Notes under the pieces: generated by a model
Seen by the model: the letters and a program-made list of their open reading frames with translations, nothing else
What the model was told of the DNA's origin: nothing
Database searches by the model: none
Translations under genes and position numbers: made by a program
Source: Uloborus plumipes
Lineage: Eukaryota > Arthropoda > Arachnida > Araneae > Uloboridae
NCBI GenBank assembly: GCA_038373865.1
Contig: JAXGGA010003897.1
Coordinates: 31,793 to 95,792, forward strand
Reading direction: 5' to 3'
Length of the DNA: 64,000 nucleotides
Shown: piece by piece, positions 37,560 through 48,353 of the stretch
Layout of the letters: each line of letters opens with the position of its first letter
Position numbering within the stretch: position 1 is the stretch's first letter

Positions 37560-39360
37560 CCCGTCCTTCCCAATTGGGGGAGGGATGGTCAATTAAAGTA
37601 CAGTTTTGTATTTTAATTGACTCTCCCTTCCCCGAATAGGGGGGGGGGGAATTCCGAATTAGGGAGGGGCTTAGAGGGGGGGTCAATTAAAATACAGTTT
37701 TGTATTTTAATTGACCCCCCTCCCCCGGATGGGAGGGAAATTCCGAATTGGGGGAGGGGATTCAGATGTTTTTAAATTTACGAACTGAAATGAGGGGGTC
37801 AATTAAAATACAGTTTTGTATTTTAATTGACCCCTCCCCCGGATGGGGGGAAATTCGGAATTGGGGGAGGGGGGGTCAGAGGGGGTCAATTAAAATATAG
37901 TTTTGTATTTCAAATACCCCCTACCCAGAATGGGGGTAAATTTCGAATTGGGGGAGGGGGTCAGAGGGGAGGGGGTCAATTAAAATACAGTTTTGTATTT
38001 TAATTGATCCCCTCCTCCGAATGGGGGGGAATTCGGAATTGGGGGAGGGGGGTCAGAGGGGGTCAATTAAAATACAGTTTTGTATTTCAAAACCCCCCCT
38101 CCCCCGAATGGGGGGAAATTTCGAATTTGGGGAGGGGGGTCAGAGAGGGGTCAATTAAAATACAGTTTTGTATTTCAAAACCACCCCTCCCCCGAATGGG
38201 GGAAAATTCCGAATTAGGGGAGGGGGGTCAGAGGGGGGGTCAGTTAAAATACAGTTTTGTATTTTAATTGACCCCCCCTCCCCCGGATGGGAGGGAAATT
38301 CCGAATTTGGGGAGGGGGATCAGAGGGGGGTCAATTAAAATACAGTTTTGTATTTTAATTGACCCCTCTCCCGAATGGGGGGAAATTCGGAATTGGGGGA
38401 GGGGGGTCAGAGGGGTCAATTAAAATACAGTTTTGTATTTCAAAAACCCCCTCCCCAGAATGGGGGGGGAAATTTCGAATTGGGGGAGGGGGGTCAGAGG
38501 GGGGGCAATTAAAATACAGTTTTGTATTTTAATTGATCCCCTCCCCCGAATGGGGGGGGGAATTCGGAATTGGGGGAGGTTTTCAGAGGGGAGTCAATTA
38601 AAATACAGTTTTGTATTTTAATTGACCCCCCCTCCCCGGATGGGAGGGAAATTCCGAATTGGGGGAGGGGGGTCAGAGGGGAGTAAATTAAAATACAGTT
38701 TTGTATTTTAATTGACCCCCTCCCCAAAGTTGGCGGGAAATTTCGAATTGGGGGAGAGGGTTCAGAGGGGGGTCAATTAAAATACAGCTTTGTATTTTAA
38801 GTACCTCTCTCCCACGAATGGGGGGGGAATTCCGAATTGGGGGAGAGGGGGCAATTAAAATACAGTTTTGTATTTTAATTGGCACCCCCTCCCCCGAATG
38901 GGGGGGAATCCGAATTGGGGGAGGGGGGTCAGAGGGAGGGTCAATTAAAATACAGTTTTGTATTTTAACTGACCCCCTCCCCCGAATGGGGGGAATTTGG
39001 AATTGGGGGAGTGTGCTCAGAGGGGGGTCAATTAAAATACAGTTTTGTATTAAAAAACCCCCTCCCCAGAATAGGGGGGAAATTTCGAATTGGGGGAGGT
39101 GGTCAGAGGGGGGTCAATTAAAATACAGTTTTGTATTTTAATTGATCCCCTCCCCCGAATGGGGAAAATTCGGAATTGGGGGAGGGGGGTCAGAGGGGGT
39201 CAATTAAAATACAGTTTTGTATTTCAAAACCCCCCCTCCCCAGAATGGGGGGAAATTTCGAATTGGGGGAGGGGAGTCAGAGGGGGGTCAATTGAAATAG
39301 TTTTGTATTTTAATTGACCCCCTCCCCCAAATGGGGGGAATTCCGAATTGGGGGAGGGGG
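37560..39360 (+). repeat. Two-hairpin satellite, forward half (~21 units)
   Basis: Units of about 88 bp. Each has (1) an AT-rich palindrome GGTCAATTAAAATAC-AGTTTT-GTATTTTAATTGACC and (2) a GC-rich inverted repeat, CCCCCTCCCCCGAAT against AATTGGGGGAGGGGG around a GGGGGG-AATTCGG centre, then TCAGAGGGGG into the next unit. Some units have a decayed right arm (tatttcaaaaccccc), and a variant with attgatcccc follows such units at about 37990, 38520 and 39130, suggesting a higher-order repeat of 530-610 bp. Open frames here are by-products of a period near a multiple of three. Confidence 0.95.
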
Positions 39361-39396
39361 TGGTCAATTAAAATAGTTCTGTATTTTAATTGACCC
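39361..39396. other. Inversion point of the satellite
   Basis: The hairpin ggtcaattaaaatag-ttct-gtattttaattgacc sits exactly where unit orientation flips. To its left the array reads ...ttgggggaggggg; to its right it reads cccccctctgacccccc..., the complement of the forward unit. Confidence 0.85.
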
Positions 39397-40915
39397 CCCT
39401 CTGACCCCCCTCCCCCAATTCGAAATCCCCCCATTCGGGGGAGGGGGGTCAATTAAAATACAAAACTGTTTTTTAATTGACCCCCCTCTGACCCCCTTCC
39501 CCCAATTCCGAATTCCCCCCATTCGGGGGAGGGGGGTCAATTAAAACACAAAACTGTATTTTAATTGACCCCCATCTGACCGCCCTCCCCCCAATTCCGA
39601 ATTCCCCCCCATTCTGGGGAGGGGGTCAATTAAAATACAAAACTATTTTAATTGACCCCCCTCTGACCCGCTCCCCTAATTCGGAATCAACCCCCAATTC
39701 GGGGGGGGGCAAGTAAAATACAAAACTGTATTTTAATTGACCCCCTTTGACCCCTCCCCCAACTCGGAATCCCCTCCCAATTCGGAATTCCCCCCCAATT
39801 CGGGGAGGGGTCAATTAAAATACAAAACTGTGTTTTAATTGACCCCCCTCTGACCCCCTCCCCCAATTCGGAATTTCCCTCGCATTCGGGGGAGGGAGGT
39901 AATTGAAATACAAAACTGTATTTTAATTGACCCCCTCTAACCCCCTCCCCTAATTCCGAATTCCCCCCCCCATTCTGGGAAGGGGGTCAATTAAAATACA
40001 AAAGTGTATTTTAATTGACCCCCCTCTGACCCGCTCCCCCAATTCGGAATCAACCCCCAATCCGGGGGGGGGTCAATTAAAATACAAAACTGCATTTTAA
40101 TTGACCCCCCCTCTTACCCCCTCCCCCAATTCGGAATTCCCCCCAATTCGGGGGAGGGGGTCAATTTAAATACAAAACTGTGTTTTAATTGACCCCCCTC
40201 TGACACCCTCCCCAATTCGGAATCCCCCCATTCGGAGGACGGGGTGTCAATTAAAATACAAAAATGTATTTTAATTGACCCCCCCTCTGACCCCCTCCTT
40301 CAATTCGGAATCCCCCCATTCGGAGGAGGGGGGGTCAATTACAATACAAAACTGTATTTTAATTGACCTTCTCTCTGACCCCCCTCCCCCACTTCGGAAT
40401 CCCCCCATTCGGGGGAGGGGGTCAATTAAAATACAAAACTGTATTTTAATTGACCCTCCCTCCCCAATTCGAAATTCCCCCCATTCGGGGGAGGGAGGTA
40501 ATTGAAATACAAAACTGTATTTTAATTGACCCCCCTCTGACCCCTCCTCCCCAATTCCGAATTCCCCCCATTCGGGGGAGGGGGTCAATTAAAATACAAA
40601 ACTGTATTTTAATTGACCCCCCTCTGACCCCCCTCCCCCAATTCCGAATTCCCCCCATTCTGGGAGGGGGGTCAATTAAAATACAAAAGTATTTTAATTG
40701 ACCCCCCTCTGACCCGCTCCCCCAATTCGGATACAACCCCCAATTCGGGGGGGGTCAATTAAAATACAAAACTGTATTTGAAGTGACCCCCCCCCCCTCT
40801 GACCCCCTCCCCCAATTCGGAATCCCCCCCATTCGGAGGATGGGGAGTCAATTAAAATACAAAAGTTTATTTAATTGACCCCCCTCTGACCCCCTCCTTC
40901 AATTCGGAATTAAAA
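39397..40915 (-). repeat. Two-hairpin satellite, inverted half (~17 units)
   Basis: The same units in reverse complement, with loop AAAACT in place of AGTTTT and ctctgaccccc before the GC-rich part. A variant with cggaatcaacccccaattcg after gacccgctccc recurs near 39670, 40035 and 40725, again suggesting blocks of several units. The last unit breaks off at about 40915. Confidence 0.95.
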
Positions 40916-40919
40916 TACA

Positions 40920-41160
40920 AAAAAAAGTGCCTGCGAAAAGAATGAAAATGATTTTCGTCAATACTTTGCAAAAGACACTCTAAAACAACATTCAGAAAAA
41001 AAAAAAAAGAACACATGAAATTAATGTGTAATCGAGTATCGTGGGATGTGTTTCGATGAATAATGCATGAACAGAAAAATCATTTGAAAGAAATAACGCG
41101 GTTTTCACTGAAAAGCAAAGCGAAATCTAGATTGTTAACATAGAAAAACGCTCAAACCAA
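40920..41160. other. Non-coding spacer after satellite
   Basis: AT-rich, unrelated to the flank on the other side of the satellite. Confidence 0.4.
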
Positions 41161-41345
41161 CCCTAGGAGATCAGCGCCACAAGCGGCGACAACGGTAACT
41201 TCGCCTCGTACGAAATTTCCTTTGATCTCCGCCGCGTCTGGCTAGCCGTTTTAAGATCGCAGGTAGCCATGCTTTATTAAAGGTGGCTGGGGACGCTAAA
41301 AAGGCTCGCGGTTACAAAGTCCTACAAGTGAATCGATACCTCTAT
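41160..41345 (-). repeat. tRNA-Thr-derived SINE, inverted copy
   Basis: On the minus strand it carries gactttgtaacc, then catggctacctgcgatctta, cggctagccagacg and ggcgctgatctcctaggg, matching the body of the copy at 36930-37150. More diverged in the head. Confidence 0.7.
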
Positions 41346-41349
41346 GGGT

Positions 41350-42585
41350 ACTGAACCAGGTGCTTGCTCTTTTTCTGGTATGGATGGAAAAACAAACCCC
41401 TCTTCAAAGTCCCTTCCAACAGGTTAAACCACGAATTGTGGGAGTTACGGGGGACCTTGGAGTGAAAAGTGAAAAAAGTGAAAGGTGGGGGACCGTGTAC
41501 AAATTCTTTGGAAATGACAAGCCCCAACAGAGAAAAAACCCTTTGAGTTTTTTACCTCCATAGACACTTTTCAATTTCTAAGGAAAGTGCAGTCTAAATG
41601 ACTTGGGTTGGTACAGAAATTATCAGAGAAAAGGTTTTGTAACATGGGTCATTTTTTGTATGCATTTCTTTCGTTACTGGTGCAGGACTTTAGTAACACC
41701 AGTATTTTTTTTAATTAAAAGACTACTAGAAAAGCACAGAAAAAAAAAGTCGTCAAGTGTGCTACAACAGTTCTTTTATGAGGTAGATTCTAAGAATGAA
41801 TAAATTTCTATCAATCAAAATAGTTTTGCTGTCACTTTACACACTTTACAAAATAAACTTTGTTCTAAAACACTAATGAAGACGTATTGTTTAAAATGTC
41901 TTCGATTTGTTTTCTATTTCTTAAAATTAGGAGTATTTTTAAAAAGTCTAAAGATAGTGAAGTACTCCAAAACGTGTTTGGAAAAAAAACTGAGGAACTC
42001 AAGTTTTTTTCTTCAACTCCTTTTTTTTTTTTTTTTTTTTGTGTCTTACTTTTCACCTGAAGTTTACAATCTTATTATTTTAAAGCCAAGTCAGAAACAA
42101 CTTTAACAAGAAGACTATCACAGTATAGAGCATTTGCATTGCAAACTTTATTTTACCGGTCACTAATTAAGACTCGAACTGGAGCTGTAAAATACCGATT
42201 TCGTCAGACGTGAAACCTCTTAGAGAAATTACCTCGCGTCTAAAACTACAGGCTCTGACTTAAGTGGATAAAAGTGTTTTGAGCTTAAAATTATAACTAC
42301 GCTACTTGAAAATGATGCAATACTTTCAAGGAAAACGTATGCCACCAACTCATTTCAAAACAAAACTTTAAGAATCAATCAAAACAAAAGCTGAATGCAC
42401 TTCAGAATGACAATATTTTCAATTTCAGTGAGCTGAAAAAATGTACCTCAAGAAAAAATCAAATCTTAAAAGATGTTTAAGTCTCAGAGCATTAAATGTG
42501 TACTTCAATCAAACGGTGGTGCAACCCATTATTAATAAATAATTTCCATTATTTCACGGTGTGCGTATAGTTTTGTCTCCTATCC
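41350..42585. other. Non-coding; no gene recognised
   Basis: Contains a T run (about 42020-42041). 41360-41563 is open on both strands and less AT-rich, with a product that has no domain I recognise. Confidence 0.4.

Positions 42586-42648
<63 letters not shown>
42586..42648. repeat. (TA)n microsatellite, left of palindrome 1
   Basis: About 31 TA units directly abutting the mariner end CAGGGTG. The right side of the element abuts a matching TA run, so the transposon landed in a TA microsatellite, its TA target. Confidence 0.95.
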
Positions 42649-42651
<3 letters not shown>

Positions 42652-43589
42652 GGTGAGTTCGATCGAATCTGCCATACGAAAAGGGGTGATAGAAGAGCCC
42701 AAGTGGAGTATAGAACCACCCATTAGCGGTGTCAATTCGTAACCGTAACCGAGTTATGGTATATTTAAGGAAAATTCGCAAAAAAACAAAATTCTGAGAA
42801 AAAGACCAATTTCTGAAGTTCCTGTTGGGTCTACGCACAAAATAAGCACATATTTCGAAAGAGCAGAAAAAATCCTTTAAAATGACATCTTTTTCATCAA
42901 GATAGTCGCACTTTATAGTGAGTTACAAGCTTTCAAACACTGGAAACACTCAAAAATGAAATTTCATCAAACTTTTCAGTCAAAAATTTCAGAAACAACC
43001 GTATGAGCTACAACCGATCAAATCTACTAAAAACTGGCCCATTTCACTAGCTTTCAGATGATACAACAGAAAATCACATTGGGCTTTAAGTTCAGCAGAT
43101 ATTCTGGCGTTTGTTTGTAACAGTATGAAAATCGCCCTTCGTCAAAATAGGGAAACCAGCGAAGATTCATAATTTTATGTTCTAAATTTTATATTTCATG
43201 TAAATGTACTGTTTCCTTTATTCAAGAAAAAGAAAGTTTTAAAGCTAAATATTAAATTGTAACACTTTATTGAGTTAACAATCACAACAGAAGACCACAA
43301 CACGAAGAAACAATGGAAGCATTACTTTAACGCGCTTTTCACAAAGAAAAATTCAAAGTAAATGAGTTACACTAACATCTATGAGTCTATTTACATGTAA
43401 GCAATCTTCAAAATTTCCCAGAGCTACTGAAATTATCATCCCCCACACCAGATAGAAGCCCTTGGCCTTTTACGAGCGGAAACTACCGTCGCTCTCAATG
43501 AAATTTCATTTTCACTTTTGCTACCGCTCCATCAAGCCAAATGCGCAAATCCTACCAACTGGTTGCATCTGAGCAGTAAATTGCTTGTT

Positions 43590-43760
43590 TCAAGAGTCCC
43601 CAAACAAAGAAGTTCACTGGCGTCAGGTTTGGTGATTTAGGTGACCAAGGAATGGGACCCAAATGACCAATCCCTTGCTGATTGTTCTGTCAGAAAGTCT
43701 CGAACTGCATTTGAAGAATGTGCAGAAATACCACTGTGTTGGAAAATTATTTCCGCTCTC
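43590..43760 (-). pseudogene. Mariner-type transposase fragment, left arm
   Basis: Minus-strand mirror of the right-arm fragment. Encodes NAVRDFLTEQ, a W-SPKSPNLTPVNFF motif and WGLLKQA. Family members normally read SPDLTPxDFF; here both Asp positions are Asn, as in the other arm. Frameshifted and without an N-terminal half. Confidence 0.6.
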
Positions 43761-44419
43761 TCCCAAACAGAAGTAACATAAAGTAAATCAGGCAAGCACT
43801 GATTCCAGAATCTCTAAATATTCTATTCCTGTCAGGTTACATTGAAACTCTATCAACTGATCGCCGATTACGCCAAGTCAAACCTTTAAGCTGAATCGCT
43901 TTTGGAATGATAAGTTTAAATAAGGTTGAAAATGAATTTTGTTCAAAATACTGATGCCACAGAAATGTACATGTATCGTGCAACTTCGAGTTAACATCGA
44001 CTCACCTGTCCAGTTTTTTTTTAGGAAATGATGTAGTTGAATGTCTCAGCCTAGTAGACATCTGCAAAATTTTTACTCGTTTTGGAGATCTGGGTTGCTA
44101 AACCAATGCTCTTGTGTGAAATGGTTAGAAGAAATTTGCATATCCGATTGAGTGCGAAAGTAGCATATGTTAGTGACAAATTTGAATATATTCCATGTAT
44201 TGAAGGTTTATTTGTGTGAAGATTGTTTCCTTAGGGGAACTTAAATTGATACACTGTTGCGATACTAATCCGAGACTCGTGGTTTCAAATGTGATTTAGC
44301 TTAAAGGTCTGGCGTAATCGGCGATCGGTTGATAGAGTTTCAATGTAACCTGACAGGAATAGAATATTTAGAGATTCTGGAATCAGTGCTTGCCTGATTT
44401 ACTTTATGTTACTTCTGTT

Positions 44420-44660
44420 TGGGAGAGAGCGGAAATAATTTTCCAACACAGTGGTATTTCTGCACATTCTTCAAATGCAGTTCGAGACTTTCTGACAGAA
44501 CAATCAGCAAGGGATTGGTCATTTGGGTCCCATTCCTTGGTCACCTAAATCACCAAACCTGACGCCAGTGAACTTCTTTGTTTGGGGACTCTTGAAACAA
44601 GCAATTTACTGCTCGGATGCAACCAGTTGGTAGGATTTGCGCATTTGGCTTGATGGAGCG
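44420..44660 (+). pseudogene. Mariner-type transposase fragment, right arm
   Basis: The + strand encodes IIFQHSGISAHSSNAVRDFL, then after a one-base frame change a stretch ending in WSPKSPNLTPVNFFVWGLLK (about 44528-44590). This matches the second Asp region (QQDGAPPH-like) and the third catalytic region (SPDLTPLDFFLWG-like) of the IS630/Tc1/mariner superfamily. The QDGA-type Asp is lost, and both Asp of the last motif are Asn. It is catalytically dead. A polyadenylation-like aataaag lies downstream near 44908. Confidence 0.7.
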
Positions 44661-45527
44661 GTAGCAAAAGTGAAAATGAAATTTCATTGAGAGCGACGGT
44701 AGTTTCCGCTCGTAAAAGGCCAAGGGCTTCTATCTGGTGTGGGGGATGATAATTTCAGTAGCTCTGGGAAATTTTGAAGATTGCTTACATGTAAATAGAC
44801 TCATAGATGTTAGTGTAACTCATTTACTTTGAATTTTTCTTTGTGAAAAGCGCGTTAAAGTAATGCTTCCATTGTTTCTTCGTTGTGGTTCTGTGGATTG
44901 TTAACTCAATAAAGTGTTACAATTTAATATTTAGCTTTAAAACTTTCCTTTTCTTGAATAAAGGAAACAGTACATTTACATGAAATATAAAATTTAGAAC
45001 ATAAAATTATGAATCTTCGCTGGTTTCCCTATTTTGACGAAGGGCGATTTTCATACTGTTACAAACAAAAGCCAGAATATCTGCTGAACTTAAAGCCCAA
45101 TGTGATTTTCTGTTGTATCATCTGAAAGCTAGTGAAATGGGCCAGTTTTTAGTAGATTTGATCGGTTGTAGCTCATACGGTTGTTTCTGAAATTTTTGAC
45201 TGAAAAGTTTGATGAAATTTCATTTTTGAGTGTTTCCAGTGTTTGAAAGCTTGTAACTCACTCTGAAGTGCGACTATCTTGATGAAAAAGATGTCATTTT
45301 AAAGGATTTTTTCTGCTCTTTCGAAATATGTGCTTATTTTGTGCGTAGACCCAACAGGAACTTCAGAAATTGGTCTTTTTCTCAGAATTTTGTTTTTTTG
45401 CGAATTTTCCTTAAATATACCATAACTCGGTTACGGTTACGAATTGACACCGCTAATGGGTGGTTCTATACTCCACTTGGGCTCTTCTATCACCCCTTTT
45501 CGTATGGCAGATTCGATCGAACTCACC

Positions 45528-45530
<3 letters not shown>

Positions 45531-45566
<36 letters not shown>
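45531..45566. repeat. (TA)n microsatellite, right of palindrome 1
   Basis: About 18 TA units abutting the right mariner end. Confidence 0.95.
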
Positions 45567-45569
<3 letters not shown>

Positions 45570-45570
<1 letters not shown>

Positions 45571-46310
45571 AACAAACAACACATTTATATATACATATAT
45601 AAATCCAGAAAGTATCTGGAAGACAACAAAGCAATTCGCATAGCGAAACATTTATGTAAGTTTTTTTTTCCCGAGAGTTAAAAATATCTAACACAAAGGA
45701 TTGTTGATAACGCGATGATTTATTTTTACTTCGCATTAATAAAGTAAATTTGGAAAATATCTGGCGCTTCCCTTTACAATGTGCTTAAAACTTCCATAAA
45801 TTATAATTAAAACGGTACAAAATCGTTACAGTAAGCAAGAATAGCTCAAAAATAAAATAAAAACACAATAAAACATTTTTTCATCTGTGTTTTGACATTA
45901 AACATGTGTTGTTCTCACGGAAGAACAGAAAATTAGGTTTGTTATTCTAATAAAGTTACCAAACATTTTCATTAGTTCATTAAAAGGTTTAAAGTCACGT
46001 GATCAATAAAGTCGGCTGTAGTGCCTAAACTGAATTTTACACAGCCATCATAGTTAGAACATTTTAATTAGATTGACTAAATTTTGCAATCTGTACAGGC
46101 GATATTTATTGACCGTTAGGTTATTTAGTAATAAGCTCGTGAAGAATTATTGGAAACTGATGCATTTTTATGGGAAAAAACAGTGAATGAATTATGACTT
46201 TTTCCCTTTTTCAGTTTGTTTTTTAATTTAATATTAACACTAGAAAATTACTTTATTTTACCATGCAGATTTAACTGCATTAAGCTGTTAAAAGAGTGGT
46301 ACTTATTTTT
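45570..46310. other. Non-coding AT-rich stretch
   Basis: No gene recognised. Confidence 0.45.
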
Positions 46311-46314
46311 ATTT

Positions 46315-46460
46315 CCTTTTGCGTAGTAAAGGAAGTATTGTGATCACGAAAGAAATTTCACTTAAATTTCGGTCTAAATTTTGATTTTGCTCACCCCCCT
46401 CCCCCCTCCAAATGAATGTTGAGTAGCTTTTTCGACCTATCAGCACGTGCACATGTACCT
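46315..46460. repeat. Interspersed repeat fragment, copy 2
   Basis: Shares atttcacttaaattt, ctcaccc and aatgaatgttgagta with 4440-4565. The following 46460-46690 (tatgtatgtgcgtatgtatg, ttcccaatggggtc) may be the continuation of the same family. Confidence 0.45.
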
Positions 46461-46816
46461 ACCAACGTATAAACAGTCGAAAAATCCATTCCGACCATTT
46501 CTGAGTTTATTACGACGAGTTTTCTCACAACGTCTGTATATACCTATGTATGTGCGTATGTATGTCGCATAACTCAACACCTGTATGACGTTGAAGCTTC
46601 TAGTTTGATATGTAGACTCTGACAGGATGCTAGTTCTGCACCTTCCCTTTTGGTTGCATTCGAAGGTTCCCAATGGGGTCTTTTACCCCCTTTTTGGAGT
46701 AAATCTGTGTTAATTTCAAAGCAGACTAAGAAATAGGATTTGTGGCACTACCACATGGTGATCTCTTTCCGAGCTTTTAGTCGCCAAGTGTTTGTCGCCA
46801 ACCTGACGACAAACAC

Positions 46817-47001
46817 TAAAAGGGCTGGTTTCCTAAAATCGTCGCCAACGCCGGGCGCGACGCACGCTGGAATCAGAACCAGTTTGATTGGAGCGTGGCG
46901 TGAAGCGACGTCAATCTGCGGTTTAGGCGCATGCGCAGAAGGCGGCGGCGTCTGTCGCCTCGCCAGAGATCGACAATTTCACTCCTAGGAAACCGGGCCT
47001 T
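46817..47001. mobile_element. GC-rich short TIR element
   Basis: About 185 bp, strikingly GC-rich for the region (gcgcatgcgcagaaggcggc). Inverted ends AAGGGCTGGTTTCCTA and TAGGAAACCGGGCCTT (complement AAGGCCCGGTTTCCTA; 14 of 16 match). No coding capacity. Target duplication not evident. An internal cgtcgcc word occurs in both orientations. Confidence 0.6.
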
Positions 47002-47004
47002 GAG

Positions 47005-47402
47005 ACAGGATTTGGGCTCAAGTTTGCGCTATTGGAGATATTTTGCGAAAAATCCACTGAATGATGTTAAAATCGGCGATATTTAGAAAATGATTAATTG
47101 AAAAACATTTTTTCGTATTGATTCGTGGCAAATTGGGGTGCGAATGCTTGAATCGTTATTTTTCTCACTCTAAGGTACTATTTCAATACTTAAGGCATCT
47201 TAATTTTAAATTTAAACGTAAAAGGAAGTAGTGTGGGGTCCACACCAAATTTTTAACGTATATAGTTCGGAAAACTATTTAGAATAATCATAACCATTAA
47301 AAGTTATAATTGAACATACGAACTATTTTCAAAATAAATTCCTAGCCATGACGATGTAATGAATATTTCCCAAGATATTCAGCTCAAAATAAGACCGCTG
47401 CC
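47005..47402. other. Non-coding spacer
   Basis: No gene recognised. Holds gtgtggggtccacaccaaat, a short inverted repeat. Confidence 0.4.
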
Positions 47403-48003
47403 GTGCTAAGCGCAAAAGTGGTATCTGCAGTCGAGCTCAAACTGAGATATAACGCTTTAAAGTTTTGCAGCACCATGCATTTGGTCCAGATGAAACTTAT
47501 TCAGAATTTTTTAAAAAATATTTCCCGTTCTCAAATGACCATATAGTTTTGTACTCAGGTAAAATACGTCACAAAGAGCCACCTGGTGGCGATAACTCAA
47601 TTTGGTCCAGATGAAACTTTTTCAGAATTTTTTAAAAAATATTTCCCGTTCTCAAATGACCATATAGTTTTGTACTCAGGTAAAATACGTCACAAAGAGC
47701 CACCTGGTGGCGATAACTCAATTTGGTCCAGATGAAACTTTTTCAGAATTTTTTAAAAAATATTTCCCGTTCTCAAATGACCATATAGTTTTGTACTCAG
47801 GTAAAATACGTCACAAAGAGCCACCTGGTGGCGATAACTCAATTTGGTCCAGATGAAACTTTTTCAGAATTTTTTAAAAAATATTTCCCGTTCTCAAATG
47901 ACCATATAGTTTTGTACTCAGGTAAAATATGTCACAAAGAGCCACCTGGTGGCGATAACTCAATTTTGGTAAAAAATGCAGATACGACTTTTGCGCTTAG
48001 CAC
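47403..48003. mobile_element. TIR element carrying a 121 bp tandem repeat
   Basis: A 601 bp unit with 27 bp inverted ends (GTGCTAAGCGCAAAAGT, then one mismatch, then GTATCTGCA). The interior is mostly a four-copy tandem repeat. CC flanks both ends, so any target duplication is very short or shared with the end. No transposase. Confidence 0.7.
47481..47967. repeat. Four 121 bp tandem units
   Basis: Units start at ttggtccagatgaaac: 47481, 47602, 47723 and 47844. They are nearly identical (for example aaacttatt versus aaacttttt in unit 1, tacgtc versus tatgtc in unit 4), so the expansion is recent or homogenised. Each ends gagccacctggtggcgataa, which contains the inverted repeat ccacctggtgg. 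The open frame across the junction is a by-product. Confidence 0.95.
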
Positions 48004-48009
48004 CCGATA

Positions 48010-48350
48010 AAATCGCAGAAATGCAGATCCAGAAAAGAAAATCGAAAGATCAGTGGATGGCGATTTCAAAAGATTCAGATATGGCATTTATGCAACTCAC
48101 TACCGAAATCCTGTTTTTTGAGCGTTTGTTTTTCTCTACCTTTGTTTTGTATGCATGTTAAAAATTAAAAATAATACAGGAGCACAAAGCACTTACATTT
48201 GAAAATAAATTGAAAATTTAAAAGAATTTGATAGACATTCTGCCCTCTCCCCTCAGATTCCAATTTAGAAACTATTGTCTATGAATTTTAAAACATCGAG
48301 GAACGAAAGGAGTTTGCAGCATTTTTTTTTCAGTGTTCTGTGAAAACAGT
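48010..48350. other. Non-coding spacer
   Basis: Nothing recognised beyond the element edge. Confidence 0.4.
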
Positions 48351-48353
48351 ATA

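Larger units (their letters stand above)
42649..45530. mobile_element. Palindromic mariner-type element 1
   Basis: 2882 bp between TA runs, with outer ends CAGGGTGAGTTCGATCGAAT and its complement. The arms (42649 to about 43905 and about 44285 to 45530) are inverted copies of each other over about 1.25 kb with only scattered differences; about 375 bp of unmatched sequence lies between. Both arms hold the 3' half of a Tc1/mariner-superfamily transposase gene reading outward, so both termini are the original 3' end. No intact N-terminal half is seen. Confidence 0.85.

Noticed and set aside
38004..40736. Several 60-107 codon open frames rich in Gly/Trp/Pro on both strands
   Set aside because: They are all within the hairpin satellite; period near a multiple of three and lack of stops in G/C runs create them. 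Both strands and both array halves give the same artefact.
42554..45643. Open frames ending in long Tyr-Ile repeats, one on each strand
   Set aside because: These run from the mirrored mariner ends into the (TA)n microsatellites. The identical protein on opposite strands reflects the palindrome, not two genes.
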